From Paenibacillus silvae (GTDB taxonomy: Bacteria; Bacillota; Bacilli; Paenibacillales; Paenibacillaceae): DNA of 64,000 bases. The number at the start of each line of letters is the position of its first letter. Position 1 is the stretch's first letter. The notes under the pieces are model-generated. The model was not told the origin of the DNA. It searched no databases and was given only the letters and a program-made list of their open reading frames with translations. Shown here in pieces: positions 18,043 to 26,731 of the stretch. The DNA is taken from positions 1 to 64,000 of the forward strand of contig NZ_BMFU01000009.1 of assembly GCF_014639235.1 (NCBI RefSeq), read 5' to 3'. The position numbers and the translations under genes are program-made.

Positions 18043-19014
18043 ATGAAGAACAGCGGGAAAACAGAGAGCTGGGTGACCTCCGAAGGCATACTAGATGAAC
18101 AGCAGATCATAGGGAGGCAGAAGCTATACCAAGGGTTGAACGGAAGGCATGTGGAGCGGTTTACTGCTCAATCCGGTCAGACGTATATTTTCAAACCATT
18201 GACGAATCCTGCCCAGTATGGACGGGAACGCTGGATGTACGAGCATGTGATGCCGCAATTACCTCCGGTGTATCCGCAGCTCATCGCGGCTTCGGATCAG
18301 GAAGCCGCTTCAGAGCAGAGCTGGATGATCTACGAGGATATGGGCCAGCTGGAGCACTTCTTATGCGAATCGACCATGATGCTTGCTGCTGCTCACATGG
18401 CGGAGTGGCATACGCTGCCCATTACAGCGTGGCAACAACTGCCGCGGGTGGGTCATAAGCCAGCCATTCGAGATATGCTGCATGAACTGGAGAGGCACAG
18501 GTCAGCGATAGCTGAGCTGTTAACCAAGCTACATGTGACCTGGTCTGCATCGGACTGGGACAGGCTCATCACGCTGCTTCTCACAGCAGAGGAAGAGCTG
18601 CCGCTGGTGCTGTGCCATGGTGATTTGCACCCCGGCAACGTGGCAGAAGTGGAGGGCAGGCTGGTTATTCTCGACTGGGAGCATGCTCACCTGAATACGC
18701 CATTGTGGGACGTATACCATCTGCTCGACCTGTCACATCCGCTCTTCCCTCGTACGATGACGCCCGAGCTGCGTGCACGGGTCATGAAGGTGTATCTGGA
18801 CAAGCTGGAGAGCCTTGGCGTGCAGGTTGAACGGGTTTCTTTTGCAAAATGGTACGATGCTTATACGATTGTATTCTCACTCTGGATGCTGCGTCTGATC
18901 GACGGTGATCTGAGGAATCCGGACTGTATATGGCCGCAGGAGCAGCTGCGCAATCAATGGCATGAGACGGCTGCGACGCTGGAGCAGTGCATAAAGCATA
19001 TGAACGGGTATTAG
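18043..19014 (+). CDS. Aminoglycoside phosphotransferase-fold kinase
   Basis: A 323-residue protein of the APH/choline kinase superfamily. The catalytic loop is HGDLHPGN (192-199) and the metal-binding motif is LDWEHAH (210-216), with a lysine-containing N-lobe (TYIFKPL). The substrate is unknown. The family covers antibiotic, homoserine, choline and spore-coat (CotS-like) kinases, and nothing in the sequence selects among them. It is followed 45 bases later by a glycosyltransferase on the same strand. AAGGGAGGG precedes the ATG. Confidence 0.85.
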   Translation: MKNSGKTESWVTSEGILDEQQIIGRQKLYQGLNGRHVERFTAQSGQTYIFKPLTNPAQYGRERWMYEHVMPQLPPVYPQLIAASDQEAASEQSWMIYEDMGQLEHFLCESTMMLAAAHMAEWHTLPITAWQQLPRVGHKPAIRDMLHELERHRSAIAELLTKLHVTWSASDWDRLITLLLTAEEELPLVLCHGDLHPGNVAEVEGRLVILDWEHAHLNTPLWDVYHLLDLSHPLFPRTMTPELRARVMKVYLDKLESLGVQVERVSFAKWYDAYTIVFSLWMLRLIDGDLRNPDCIWPQEQLRNQWHETAATLEQCIKHMNGY

Positions 19015-19059
19015 AAATGAAAAGGTGCAAATGAAGAATGGAAGTAAGGGGTGACAGGT

Positions 19060-20058
19060 TTGCATAAAGTTGGACTGGTGATGCGTAAAATTCAATTCAC
19101 AGAGGCTCAGGGACCGCGGGTGTTTGCGGATCGACTGAAGCAGATCGGTCTGGAGCTGGGCGTGGACATCGTGTTCATTTCGCCGGAGCGGCATGTCAGC
19201 GGTTACGATTGGCTGCCGGGGTACGAGCATGAGAAGGGTGATCTGGTGAACTATGATATCGTGCTGGACCAGATTCATAGTCAACATATCGAGCATGTGA
19301 TCTATACGGTGTCGGGATTTACGTTTTTGAAAATGTTTCTGCCAAAGAGTGTGCTGTTTCCGCACAGCTTCCCCGACCCGGCACTGACGGGGTATGAGAT
19401 GATGAAGCCCTTCTATACGATGGTGGATAAAGCGATTGTGCAGACGGAGTTTTTGAAAAGAGAGCTGGGGCGCAATTTCGGTGTGCATGACGTGAACGTC
19501 ATTCCGATTGGCTTTAATGAAGAGCTGGCGCATCGCCATTATGACCCGAGTCAGGTCGTGCATAATCGCGTGCTCTGGATCGGGCGGGATGAGGCGAACC
19601 GCCGTCCCGACCTGGTGCTGGAATATGCCCGTCAGAACCCGGACAAGGAAGTGTATATGGTGTTTGGCGGTGTGCGTTATAAGGAGAGCATGAAAAAGTA
19701 TGACATCCCGCATAACGTCAAGCTGAAGTTTGCACTGACCCAGGATGAGATATTTGCGCTGATGAACTCAGCCAAGGTGTACTGGAGCTGCTCGGCGTTT
19801 GATACGTTTGCGATGCCGCTGACGGAAGCGATGGCGATGGGGAAAATGGTCGTGAAGCCAGAGCATCCGTGCTACGGCCACATAAAGTCCACGCATGCCT
19901 TTGCCGGCAATGAGCATAACTGGTTTGAACTGCTGAACATGGCTGCGGCTGCGCCTCGCAGTGTATCGGAAGACAACCGTGAGTATGCGTTTGGGGCCTT
20001 TTCGCGAACCGTGATGAAGGAAGGGTATCGGAACTTTTTTGCAGAATGGTTGAAGTAA
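19060..20058 (+). CDS. Glycosyltransferase (GT4-like)
   Basis: A GT-B fold transferase of about 332 residues. The C-terminal domain shows NVIPIGFNEE, VLWIGRDEANRRPDLVLEYA and a donor-site region FDTFAMPLTEAMAMGKMVVKPEHP with the expected Glu. TTG 19060 follows AAGGGG by about 7 bases; GTG 19051 overlaps the ribosome binding site. It probably forms a unit with the APH-fold gene. The acceptor and sugar are not predictable, and no polysaccharide cluster surrounds it. Confidence 0.82.
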   Translation: MHKVGLVMRKIQFTEAQGPRVFADRLKQIGLELGVDIVFISPERHVSGYDWLPGYEHEKGDLVNYDIVLDQIHSQHIEHVIYTVSGFTFLKMFLPKSVLFPHSFPDPALTGYEMMKPFYTMVDKAIVQTEFLKRELGRNFGVHDVNVIPIGFNEELAHRHYDPSQVVHNRVLWIGRDEANRRPDLVLEYARQNPDKEVYMVFGGVRYKESMKKYDIPHNVKLKFALTQDEIFALMNSAKVYWSCSAFDTFAMPLTEAMAMGKMVVKPEHPCYGHIKSTHAFAGNEHNWFELLNMAAAAPRSVSEDNREYAFGAFSRTVMKEGYRNFFAEWLK

Positions 20059-20094
20059 GCAGTTGAACTTTCCATTTGTGAGGAGGAGAACGTT

Positions 20095-20379
20095 ATGGAA
20101 GTACTCATCTTGTGGACGCTAGGGATGTGGGGAGTCCAGCTGTTAATCGAATGGGTCGTGTATCGGTTGCAGGGACGCCGAATGACGTGGCTTCAGTCGA
20201 TCCTGCCATGTCTGACGCTGCTTGGCGGGGCTGTTGTTATTATGATCAGCATGGATATGGATAGCTGGAACGGAATTGGCTATGCACTGCTTGGTTTTAC
20301 CTTGGGTACATCGGGGCTTCTGACGTTGATTACGGTAGCGGTTACAGCTCTGGTGCTGCGGCGGCGTGGAAGGCATTAG
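20095..20379 (+). CDS. Small membrane protein
   Basis: 94 residues with three hydrophobic segments (about 4-22, 36-52 and 62-88) and a basic C-terminus RRRGRH that should lie inside. GAGGAGG precedes the ATG. No family recognised. It lies 36 bases after the glycosyltransferase gene and may be co-transcribed. Confidence 0.7.
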   Translation: MEVLILWTLGMWGVQLLIEWVVYRLQGRRMTWLQSILPCLTLLGGAVVIMISMDMDSWNGIGYALLGFTLGTSGLLTLITVAVTALVLRRRGRH

Positions 20380-20471
20380 ACTTCAGGCCGAGATGTAGCC
20401 GAGCACTGCGCGCGCGTGGAGCTGCTCGGCAACGGGTCGCGGCTGCTTGACACAAGGGAAAGGGGCATGTG

Positions 20472-20939
20472 ATGAACAGCATAGTTTTGGAACATTGGTC
20501 TGCCGAGCAGCGTGAGCTGCCTGGCATGAATTGCATTGCTTTTGCAGATGGAACAGTCATTATTTTAGATATCCGTAAATACGATGATCCGAACAGCGGT
20601 GAGCGAACCGTGTACTGTTCTCCCCTGTGTGATACCACGGTGGAGAGCGTGGAGAAGTACACCCCCGATTGCTGGACGATGGTGGATGCATGGACGAGTG
20701 TTGATTATCAAGGCGGGAAAATCGTTGGCGGGGACGGGGCTATGGGGAATGAAGGCTTCATTGCCTGTACTGATGCAGAAGACCGTTTAGTGTGGGGCGT
20801 GTTTTTCGAGGATACGAATCCGATTAAACAAATAAGTGTGAACGGCACTACATTAATCGCGATCAATGAACATGGAGAGCTGTGTATTGAGATTAACCTG
20901 CATAATATGGTCGATATCAAGATATCCTGTTTGCGGTAA
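20472..20939 (+). CDS. Hypothetical protein
   Basis: A 155-residue acidic cytoplasmic protein with no recognised domain. Features: an N-terminal beta-like stretch (GMNCIAFADGTVIILDIRKYDD), three cysteines in the first half, and a C-terminal segment ending ISCLR. ATG 20472 is preceded by AAAGGGG and directly by a GTG. Its stop is followed within about 15 bases by the dispersed structured repeat. Confidence 0.7.
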   Translation: MNSIVLEHWSAEQRELPGMNCIAFADGTVIILDIRKYDDPNSGERTVYCSPLCDTTVESVEKYTPDCWTMVDAWTSVDYQGGKIVGGDGAMGNEGFIACTDAEDRLVWGVFFEDTNPIKQISVNGTTLIAINEHGELCIEINLHNMVDIKISCLR

Positions 20940-20949
20940 TTCCAGCTTA

Positions 20950-21060
20950 CGCTTATCCCCGGATTTTCTCCATTGAAAAAGGGAAGCAAAAATATCTGGG
21001 GATACCAGCGATTGGAAGGGTGTTCTGTCATCGAAGTGTCCATGTAAACCATCTTTAGTT
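20950..21060. repeat. Structured intergenic repeat, copy 1
   Basis: The 3' half, with ATCTGGGGATA, CAGCGATTG and TGTTCTGTCATCG, is nearly identical to the copy at about 45815-45925. The 5' arm TATCCCCGGAT pairs back with ATCTGGGGATA across an A-rich loop, giving a hairpin. The left arm differs between copies while pairing potential is largely kept. It has no coding capacity of note. It could be a small RNA, a 5' leader or a REP-like element. Confidence 0.75.
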
Positions 21061-21139
21061 CAATTTATATAGTAGTATGAATGTGGGGATGCTTATGAAG
21101 GATTTCCATGATAGACGTGGGCATGGGTACATCCGGTGG

Positions 21140-21169
21140 TTGCAGAGAAACAGTCCGCTGTGCTATATT
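21140..21169 (+). promoter_or_regulatory. Possible promoter for the ABC-F leader
   Basis: TTGCAG (21140-21145), an 18-base spacer and TATATT (21164-21169). It would start transcription about 30 bases before the leader ORF. Confidence 0.45.
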
Positions 21170-21202
21170 AACAGTACTTATGACAAAGGGAGGTGAAGAC
21201 AG

Positions 21203-21364
21203 GTGAATCACAACATGCTTAACAACCGTATTAGCCAGCTGCCAATTGCTATGGCTGGCATTGTTCACACTTTTCCGAACAACGGGAGAAGTCTGTCCAA
21301 TTTTGAATATACGGAAATTAACATGTGTGAGAAGATGCCTGCCTTGACCTCATTCGGACGATAA
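21203..21364 (+). CDS. Small leader ORF upstream of ABC-F gene
   Basis: GTG start at 21203, 7 bases after a very strong AGGGAGGTGA. It encodes 53 residues beginning MNHNMLNN and ending LTSFGR. It has no transmembrane segment and no known domain. A terminator hairpin follows 25 bases after its stop, and the ABC-F start lies 100 bases after its stop. That order (promoter, short ORF with strong ribosome binding site, terminator, ABC-F gene) is the classic layout of translation-dependent attenuation in antibiotic-resistance ABC-F genes. The peptide itself may therefore matter less than its translation. Confidence 0.6.
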   Translation: MNHNMLNNRISQLPIAMAGIVHTFPNNGRSLSNFEYTEINMCEKMPALTSFGR

Positions 21365-21389
21365 GCATATTTGCTTTATTGCTTTCTGA

Positions 21390-21424
21390 AGGGCCGCGGA
21401 GCTAACCTCCTGCGGCTCTTTTTG
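21390..21424 (+). terminator. Terminator/attenuator before the ABC-F gene
   Basis: AGGGCCGC pairs with GCGGCTCT (one G-U pair), and GGAG with CTCC across a one-base bulge. It is followed by TTTTTG, and it sits between the leader ORF and the ABC-F gene. Confidence 0.8.
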
Positions 21425-21465
21425 TGTTGCGGTCAGGCTCTTCCAACTATAGGAGGAACCTTATT

Positions 21466-23574
21466 ATGATGATCATTAGCGCGCAACAGCTGAAACAATA
21501 TCACGGAGCACATCTGGTGCTGGACGGCATTACATTTGAAATTATGGAAGGGGATAAGGTTGCCCTCATCGGCCGCAACGGAAGCGGCAAAACAACCTTG
21601 ATGCGTCTCATGGCCCGGTTAAGCCAGCCGGATGAAGGCCAGTTAATGCTGAAAAAAGACACAAGAGTCGGATATGTAGCGCAAGTTCCCGAAGGGCTGG
21701 ATGACCATACTGTACTGGATGTACTGGGACTTGGATTTCAGGAGCTGATCGCTTGTCGTACACAGATGAAGGAACTGGAACAGCAGATGTCTGATCCGGC
21801 CTGTGCGGCCGATCCGGAGCAGCTGGAGCGTCTGCTCAAACGGTATGCCGCGCTGCAGGAGCGATTCGAGCGCGAAGGCGGTTATGAGATGGATGCACGG
21901 ATTGACCAGGTCGCGGACGGACTGGATATTGCGAAGACTCATTATAGCTGGCGTTTCGGCTCTCTATCCGGTGGTGAGCAGACTCGGGTGGTGCTGGCTT
22001 CACAGCTCATTGTGAGTCCAGATCTGCTGCTGCTGGATGAGCCAACAAACCATCTGGATCTGGAGCGGGTGGAGTGGCTGGAAGGTTTTTTACGTGAATA
22101 CAACGGCACGGTTGTTCTCATCTCGCATGACCGCTATTTCCTGGATCGGGTGGTGACACGCACGCTGGAGCTGGAGGATGGGGAGGCCGAAACCGCTGCA
22201 GGTGGATATACCGAATATATGAAGGTGAAGGAGCAGCGGCTGCTGAAGCAGTTTGAGGAATTCAAGGAGCAGCAGAAGGTTATCAAAAAAATGAAGGAAA
22301 CGATTCGCCAGCTGGAGGAATGGGGCCGTGTTGGCGGCAATGAAAAGTTTTTCCGGCGGGCGGCCTCCATGCGTAAAGCGCTGGAGCGGATGGAGCAGGT
22401 GAAGCGACCTGTGCTGGAGCGCCGTCATGCGGATTTTGATGTGCGTCCTACAGATCGCACGGGTAAACGTGTGGCGGTGCTGGAGGATGTGGAGAAGCGG
22501 TACGGCGACCGGGATATTTTACGAGGTGTATCTGCTCTGCTGGAATATGGCGACAAAACGGCTTTGATCGGCCGCAACGGTTCGGGTAAAACAACGTTGT
22601 TCAGACTATTGCTCGGTGAGGAGCAGCCTGATGCAGGCAAGCTGGAGTGGGGTGCACGTGCAGATGTCGGTTATCTTGCCCAACAGGAGGAGCCGTTGAA
22701 CCCCAAGCTCAGCGTGCTGGAGCACTTCCGTCTGGAAGCAGGTGTGGAGGAAGGAGAGGCGCGTGGCATATTGGCTCGATATCTGTTCTATGGTGCAGAT
22801 GTTTTTCGCTCGGTCGGACAGCTGTCCGGGGGAGAGTGGACCCGTCTGAGGCTGGCGCTGCTGGTGCAGCGCAAACCGAATGTACTTTTACTGGATGAGC
22901 CGACCAACCATCTCGATATTGCTTCAAGAGAGGCGCTGGAGGATTCGCTTGCTGATTTTGAAGGGACTGTGCTTGCGATCTCGCATGATCGTTACTTTGT
23001 GAATCGCCTTGCTTCCCGAGTATGGGAGCTGGAGGAGGGTCAGCTGACAACGTACCTTGGGGATTACGAGGCGTATCGGGAGAAGAAGCTTGAATTGCAG
23101 AATCGAGTAGCGAAAGATATATCACGGGATCGGGGAACAAGCGAAGTCGGAAATGGATCGAAAACCGGGAGAAGGACTGAGGGGACAGACGGGAGCAGAA
23201 CGGCGCAGGAGTCTGGACCGAAAGCAGGGGGCCGCGGACGGGGAAACGTATATGCAGGCGAAGAGACTGCCCTGGGGCAATTTCAAGTTCATGCTGAGCA
23301 TGATGCTGGACAGGTAAAAACGGATCAAGGGAACGACAACGGAAGTAGCAACAGGAGTGGCAGTCGCAACCGAGACAGCAGCAGAAATGGGCAACAAGGA
23401 TCTGTACAAAAGTTGGAGCAGGCGATGGCTCGAATAGAAGTTCAGATTCAGGAGCTTGATCGGCAGCTTGAGGCGTTAGCCAATGATTCGGCAGCTCTGG
23501 AGCAAACGTGGAACGAGCGAGAGCAGTTATCCGCAGCGTACGATGAGCTGTTAGCTCAATGGGCCGAGATGTGA
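21466..23574 (+). CDS. ABC-F family ATPase (ribosome-acting), with long disordered C-terminal insert
   Basis: Two ABC domains in one soluble chain, without membrane segments. ABC-F proteins bind the ribosomal E site and either protect it from antibiotics or tune translation. Domain 1 has Walker A GRNGSGKT (36-43), LSGGEQTR and LLLDEPTNHLD. The linker, about residues 240-325, is helical and basic (P-site-tip region). Domain 2 has GRNGSGKT, LSGGEWTR and a second LLLDEPTNHLD. A Gly/Ser/Arg/Asn-rich insert of about 90 residues precedes a C-terminal coiled coil. ATG 21466 follows AGGAGG by 9 bases. The upstream attenuator-like leader favours an antibiotic-responsive role, but a housekeeping member cannot be excluded. 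Confidence 0.92.
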   Translation: MMIISAQQLKQYHGAHLVLDGITFEIMEGDKVALIGRNGSGKTTLMRLMARLSQPDEGQLMLKKDTRVGYVAQVPEGLDDHTVLDVLGLGFQELIACRTQMKELEQQMSDPACAADPEQLERLLKRYAALQERFEREGGYEMDARIDQVADGLDIAKTHYSWRFGSLSGGEQTRVVLASQLIVSPDLLLLDEPTNHLDLERVEWLEGFLREYNGTVVLISHDRYFLDRVVTRTLELEDGEAETAAGGYTEYMKVKEQRLLKQFEEFKEQQKVIKKMKETIRQLEEWGRVGGNEKFFRRAASMRKALERMEQVKRPVLERRHADFDVRPTDRTGKRVAVLEDVEKRYGDRDILRGVSALLEYGDKTALIGRNGSGKTTLFRLLLGEEQPDAGKLEWGARADVGYLAQQEEPLNPKLSVLEHFRLEAGVEEGEARGILARYLFYGADVFRSVGQLSGGEWTRLRLALLVQRKPNVLLLDEPTNHLDIASREALEDSLADFEGTVLAISHDRYFVNRLASRVWELEEGQLTTYLGDYEAYREKKLELQNRVAKDISRDRGTSEVGNGSKTGRRTEGTDGSRTAQESGPKAGGRGRGNVYAGEETALGQFQVHAEHDAGQVKTDQGNDNGSSNRSGSRNRDSSRNGQQGSVQKLEQAMARIEVQIQELDRQLEALANDSAALEQTWNEREQLSAAYDELLAQWAEM

Positions 23575-23662
23575 GAATAACTACAAGCGCAGCACAACGG
23601 TTGCACGTCAAAAGCATGAATGATTTAGGGTAACTAGAGGAAAAGGACTTAAAGAACGTATA

Positions 23663-23727
23663 GGATTGTCTCACCATTGATATGCACTTGGTATGCATGG
23701 ATGGATATGAGGCAGTCCCTTTTTTTG
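23663..23727 (+). terminator. Terminator of ABC-F gene
   Basis: A long hairpin: GGATTGTCTCA pairs with TGAGGCAGTCC (G-U pairs included), and ATATGCA with TGCATGG inside. Seven T follow. Confidence 0.8.
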
Positions 23728-23856
23728 TGTTTCGGTAGATTGTTTCAAATGCCGAATAAGGTCTGTGGCAATCGTTAGCGCGGCTGGAGCATACGATAGA
23801 AAATTCCATGTTTCTTTTTACATGTCATAGCGAATAGTGTAACTTTTTTCCTCCTC

Positions 23857-24405
23857 ATGCGTTTAATACGTTTGTGTGTATTGAAACGGCTCACCTACGA
23901 GCTCGCAGAGAGGGAGGAGACAGCAATCTATTATTCATTGACGTATCGCAGCTGGTCGGAGGATAAGCAGGCAGAGACGGGTGTACTGGAACAGACTTCG
24001 GTTACACGGGATGAATTGTTCATGCGCAAGCTGGTGGACGCAACTCTGATGAAAAACAAATTATGGGCCCATCTGTCCAATGAATGTCAGGATCGGCGGG
24101 AGCACGCCATCTATGTGACAGCTTATGATCAGCAGATGCCGGAAGGGCACGGTGCTGCTATTGCGGATGCGGCGCTGGGCATGTGTAAAATGTCCTCCAT
24201 GTACAGCCCGGAGTATATGCTGTGGAATGGGCGATCCTTTGAGGAACTGGAGCTGATGGAGTCCGCTGGCTACACGATGGAGCTGGCTGAGCAGCTCCTG
24301 GACCATTACATGGTTCGGGCGGGCAGGACGTATGAGATTCTGTATTCCGTGCTGGATACGGATCGCAAGAAAGTGCTGTTTTTCGTGAAAGAGGTGGATC
24401 TGTAA
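23857..24405 (+). CDS. Hypothetical protein, first gene of YjfC/DUF350-like cluster
   Basis: Up to 182 residues, soluble, no recognised domain. The start is uncertain. ATG 23857 has no ribosome binding site, while GGGAGGAG at 23912-23918 lies inside the frame, so translation may begin further in, at a weak codon. It ends TAATG, overlapping the next start, so it belongs to the cluster. The C-terminal part (RTYEILYSVLDTDRKKVLFFVKEVDL) looks like a beta-rich fold. In enterobacterial yjf clusters comparable positions hold DUF2491 or PspA-like genes, but I cannot show homology. Confidence 0.65.
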   Translation: MRLIRLCVLKRLTYELAEREETAIYYSLTYRSWSEDKQAETGVLEQTSVTRDELFMRKLVDATLMKNKLWAHLSNECQDRREHAIYVTAYDQQMPEGHGAAIADAALGMCKMSSMYSPEYMLWNGRSFEELELMESAGYTMELAEQLLDHYMVRAGRTYEILYSVLDTDRKKVLFFVKEVDL

Positions 24406-24890
24406 TGAAGGAAGAAGAGATGCAAAAGTCTTTATCTATACAGGAGGCTGGAGTGGCTGAAAACATCAACGAGAATAAATCCTCCTCCCATTCAGGAGTT
24501 GAATCCATGCAGGGATTCGAGCCTGTACCGGGATTGAAGCATGAAACGGGGACTGATTCTACGCCCGGCTCTGAGCCAGCGACGGTATCTGTTTCCCCAG
24601 AAGGTTCGAAATCAGCATCAGGTTCTAAACCGGGCTCCAAGGCCAAGCTGGTGGCCTTCTCGCTTATGCTTGCTGTGCCTGCGGTGATTGCAGGATGTGG
24701 CAGTAATGACGAATGTGATCCTCAGTATGATGAAGGATGCGAGTACGATTCCAGCAGTGGTCATTACTATTATGGCGGATACGGCGGATCATCCTATCGC
24801 AGCAGCAAGGACGGCAGCAGTTCATATAAAAGCTCTTCCAAATCCAAATCGAGCGGTTTCGGCAGCTTTTTCCGCAGCTCGGGAGGTTAA
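24405..24890 (+). CDS. YgiB/YjfM-like putative lipoprotein
   Basis: 161 residues. A polar Ser/Pro/Glu-rich N-terminal extension of about 78 residues precedes a single hydrophobic segment ending VIAGC, which resembles a lipobox but lies unusually far inside. It continues with a Cys-containing acidic patch (DECDPQYDEGCEYD) and a Gly/Tyr/Ser-rich tail ending FFRSSGG. The tail and cysteine pattern recall the DUF1190/YgiB family that sits next to glutathionylspermidine synthase-like genes in proteobacteria. The ATG overlaps the preceding stop. The family call rests on context and composition. Confidence 0.55.
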   Translation: MKEEEMQKSLSIQEAGVAENINENKSSSHSGVESMQGFEPVPGLKHETGTDSTPGSEPATVSVSPEGSKSASGSKPGSKAKLVAFSLMLAVPAVIAGCGSNDECDPQYDEGCEYDSSSGHYYYGGYGGSSYRSSKDGSSSYKSSSKSKSSGFGSFFRSSGG

Positions 24891-24950
24891 TTGCATGGGG
24901 CAAGGGGAAATCAGCACCAGTCTACAATGGGGCAGAAGGAGGATGGCTGC

Positions 24951-26345
24951 ATGAGAACCGTTTTCCCGCTTCCATTCAGTCACGATGAGGTTTTCTCAGG
25001 GGAAGCCGGAGAGAAGATTCCGTATCATCGCATGTATGGCAAGCAGTATTGTGTGCCATCACTGACGGTTTATACACCGGAGGAGCTGAATGAACTGCGT
25101 ACTGCGGCCGAGGCAGTGGACGCTATTTACAGTAAAGTCATGCGTTTTATCCAGCGATATATGCCGGATTCGTTTCTGGAGGGACCGCTTGGCATTCATC
25201 CGGGGCTGATTGCGGCAGCTCGGTTGGAGAGCGTTGCAGGCGGGATTACTCGTCAGGACTGGATCATAAGTGAAGCTGGTTTGAAGTGTATTGAAAATAA
25301 TACCGATACGCCTACGGGCATACCCGAATCAGCGGCACTTGAAAGCCTTCTGATCGGACTCGCGGCCGACCAGACATGGACTGCACCCTCGGCTCATATG
25401 GATGAGCGTATTCGGGAATGCTTCCGCTCCTGGCTAACGTTCTATGCCGAGCAGGGTCTGGAGGGGCCGGTTACATTTACTTCATATGGCGAGCATGTTG
25501 AGGATCGAACCAATACCATCTACTTGATGGAGCGTTGTCGTGAAGCCGGATATGATGTGCTGTATGCACCGCTTGAGGAGCTTGAGATTGTACCGAGAGA
25601 AGGACTGTATCATCAGGGACGCGAAATCCGTCTTTTATATCGTCTGTATCCGCTGGAATATCTGATTGGGGATCGGGACGAGACGACGGGTGTGGACATT
25701 GGTGCTGCATTGATTGAGCTGGTACATGAAGGAAAGCTGGGGCTGATGAATCCGGTGCAGCATGTTCTGATGCAGAGCAAAGGCTTTATGGCCGCGATCT
25801 GGTCGCTGTATGAGCGGAATGAGCAGACGCCCGAGTACTGCGGGTTTACGCTTTTTGATGAGACTGAGATGCAGGTGATCTCGCGCTATCTGCTGCCAAC
25901 GTACTTTACTGCGGCGCCGTTTGAGCAGAGCGCTGTGCCTTATGCAGCCAAGAGCTATTGGGGACGCGAGGGGCGCGGAACTCTTTTGCTGGATCAGGAA
26001 GAAGTTCTGGGAACGATGGAGATGAACACGGAAATTCAGTTGCAGTCTGCAACGCAGGATAAAGATGAAAAAGACGATGCAGATGAAGAGATTGAAGCGT
26101 ATTATGCGAATCAACCCAAGGTATATCAGCAGCTGGTGCCGATGGAGCAGGCGTCAATTCAGACGGAGGATGGTCCATACAGCGGTTATCTGTTGACGGG
26201 TGTATTTGTAATTGGAGGACGGTTCGCTGGCATGCTGCCGCGGGTCGGAGAGAAGGTCACTGGTGACATGGCCTATTATTGCGCAGCAACGGTGCGTGAA
26301 GGGATGAATGATGAGGAGGAGAAGGAATGGAGAAGCTGGGATTAA
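24951..26345 (+). CDS. Glutathionylspermidine synthase-like ATP-grasp protein (YjfC/YgiC type)
   Basis: ATP-grasp ligase family. Homologues lack the amidase half of true glutathionylspermidine synthase and their substrate is not settled. Features: the N-terminal ATP-grasp substrate region, IENNTDTPTGIPESAA (typical of the family), KSYWGREGRG (nucleotide/Mg region), and a C-terminal SGYLLTGVFVIGGRFAGMLPRVG. ATG 24951 follows AAGGAGG by 8 bases; TTG 24891 directly after the previous gene is a weaker alternative. An Asp/Glu-rich insertion lies near residue 350. It overlaps the DUF350 gene by 19 bases. Confidence 0.88.
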   Translation: MRTVFPLPFSHDEVFSGEAGEKIPYHRMYGKQYCVPSLTVYTPEELNELRTAAEAVDAIYSKVMRFIQRYMPDSFLEGPLGIHPGLIAAARLESVAGGITRQDWIISEAGLKCIENNTDTPTGIPESAALESLLIGLAADQTWTAPSAHMDERIRECFRSWLTFYAEQGLEGPVTFTSYGEHVEDRTNTIYLMERCREAGYDVLYAPLEELEIVPREGLYHQGREIRLLYRLYPLEYLIGDRDETTGVDIGAALIELVHEGKLGLMNPVQHVLMQSKGFMAAIWSLYERNEQTPEYCGFTLFDETEMQVISRYLLPTYFTAAPFEQSAVPYAAKSYWGREGRGTLLLDQEEVLGTMEMNTEIQLQSATQDKDEKDDADEEIEAYYANQPKVYQQLVPMEQASIQTEDGPYSGYLLTGVFVIGGRFAGMLPRVGEKVTGDMAYYCAATVREGMNDEEEKEWRSWD

Positions 26346-26731
26346 ACCTGTTAAATGTAGCGCTAGGTATGGGGATTTTACTGGTGGTGCTGGTGTGTGG
26401 GTACTTTGCTTTCAGCAAATTGACCCGGTATAACGATAGTGAGCAAATTGCAAAAGGCAATGAAGCGGCAGGTATGTATATGGGCAGCAAGCTGCTGGGA
26501 CTGTGTATTATTGTGGGGATGGTATCCTTCTCGACGCATGCGTGGCTGGATATGCTGCTGTGGTCAGCACTGGGTATTATTATTCTGTGCCTGGTCTATA
26601 TTATATTTGATTTCCTGACGCCGAAGATGCGGGTGTGTGAGGAAATTGCGCGTGGTAATATGGCGGTGGCACAGCTGCTTCGATCCATCATCATCGGTGT
26701 TTCCATCGTCATCGGTACGTTTTTGATGTAA
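26327..26731 (+). CDS. DUF350 (UPF0719) membrane protein
   Basis: 134 residues with four hydrophobic segments (about 8-28, 48-66, 72-92 and 115-133). The internal duplication is typical of DUF350, with IAKGNEAAGMYMGSKLLGL and IARGNMAVAQLLRSIIIG as the two repeats. It is equivalent to YjfL beside YjfC in E. coli. AGGAGG lies before the ATG inside the upstream gene. Function is unknown; the constant pairing with the ATP-grasp gene suggests a shared envelope process. Confidence 0.88.
   Translation: MEKLGLNLLNVALGMGILLVVLVCGYFAFSKLTRYNDSEQIAKGNEAAGMYMGSKLLGLCIIVGMVSFSTHAWLDMLLWSALGIIILCLVYIIFDFLTPKMRVCEEIARGNMAVAQLLRSIIIGVSIVIGTFLM

Noticed and set aside
21077..21196. 39-codon ORF before the ABC-F leader ORF
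   Set aside because: No ribosome binding site, and it spans the possible promoter of the leader. The following 53-codon ORF has a far better start.
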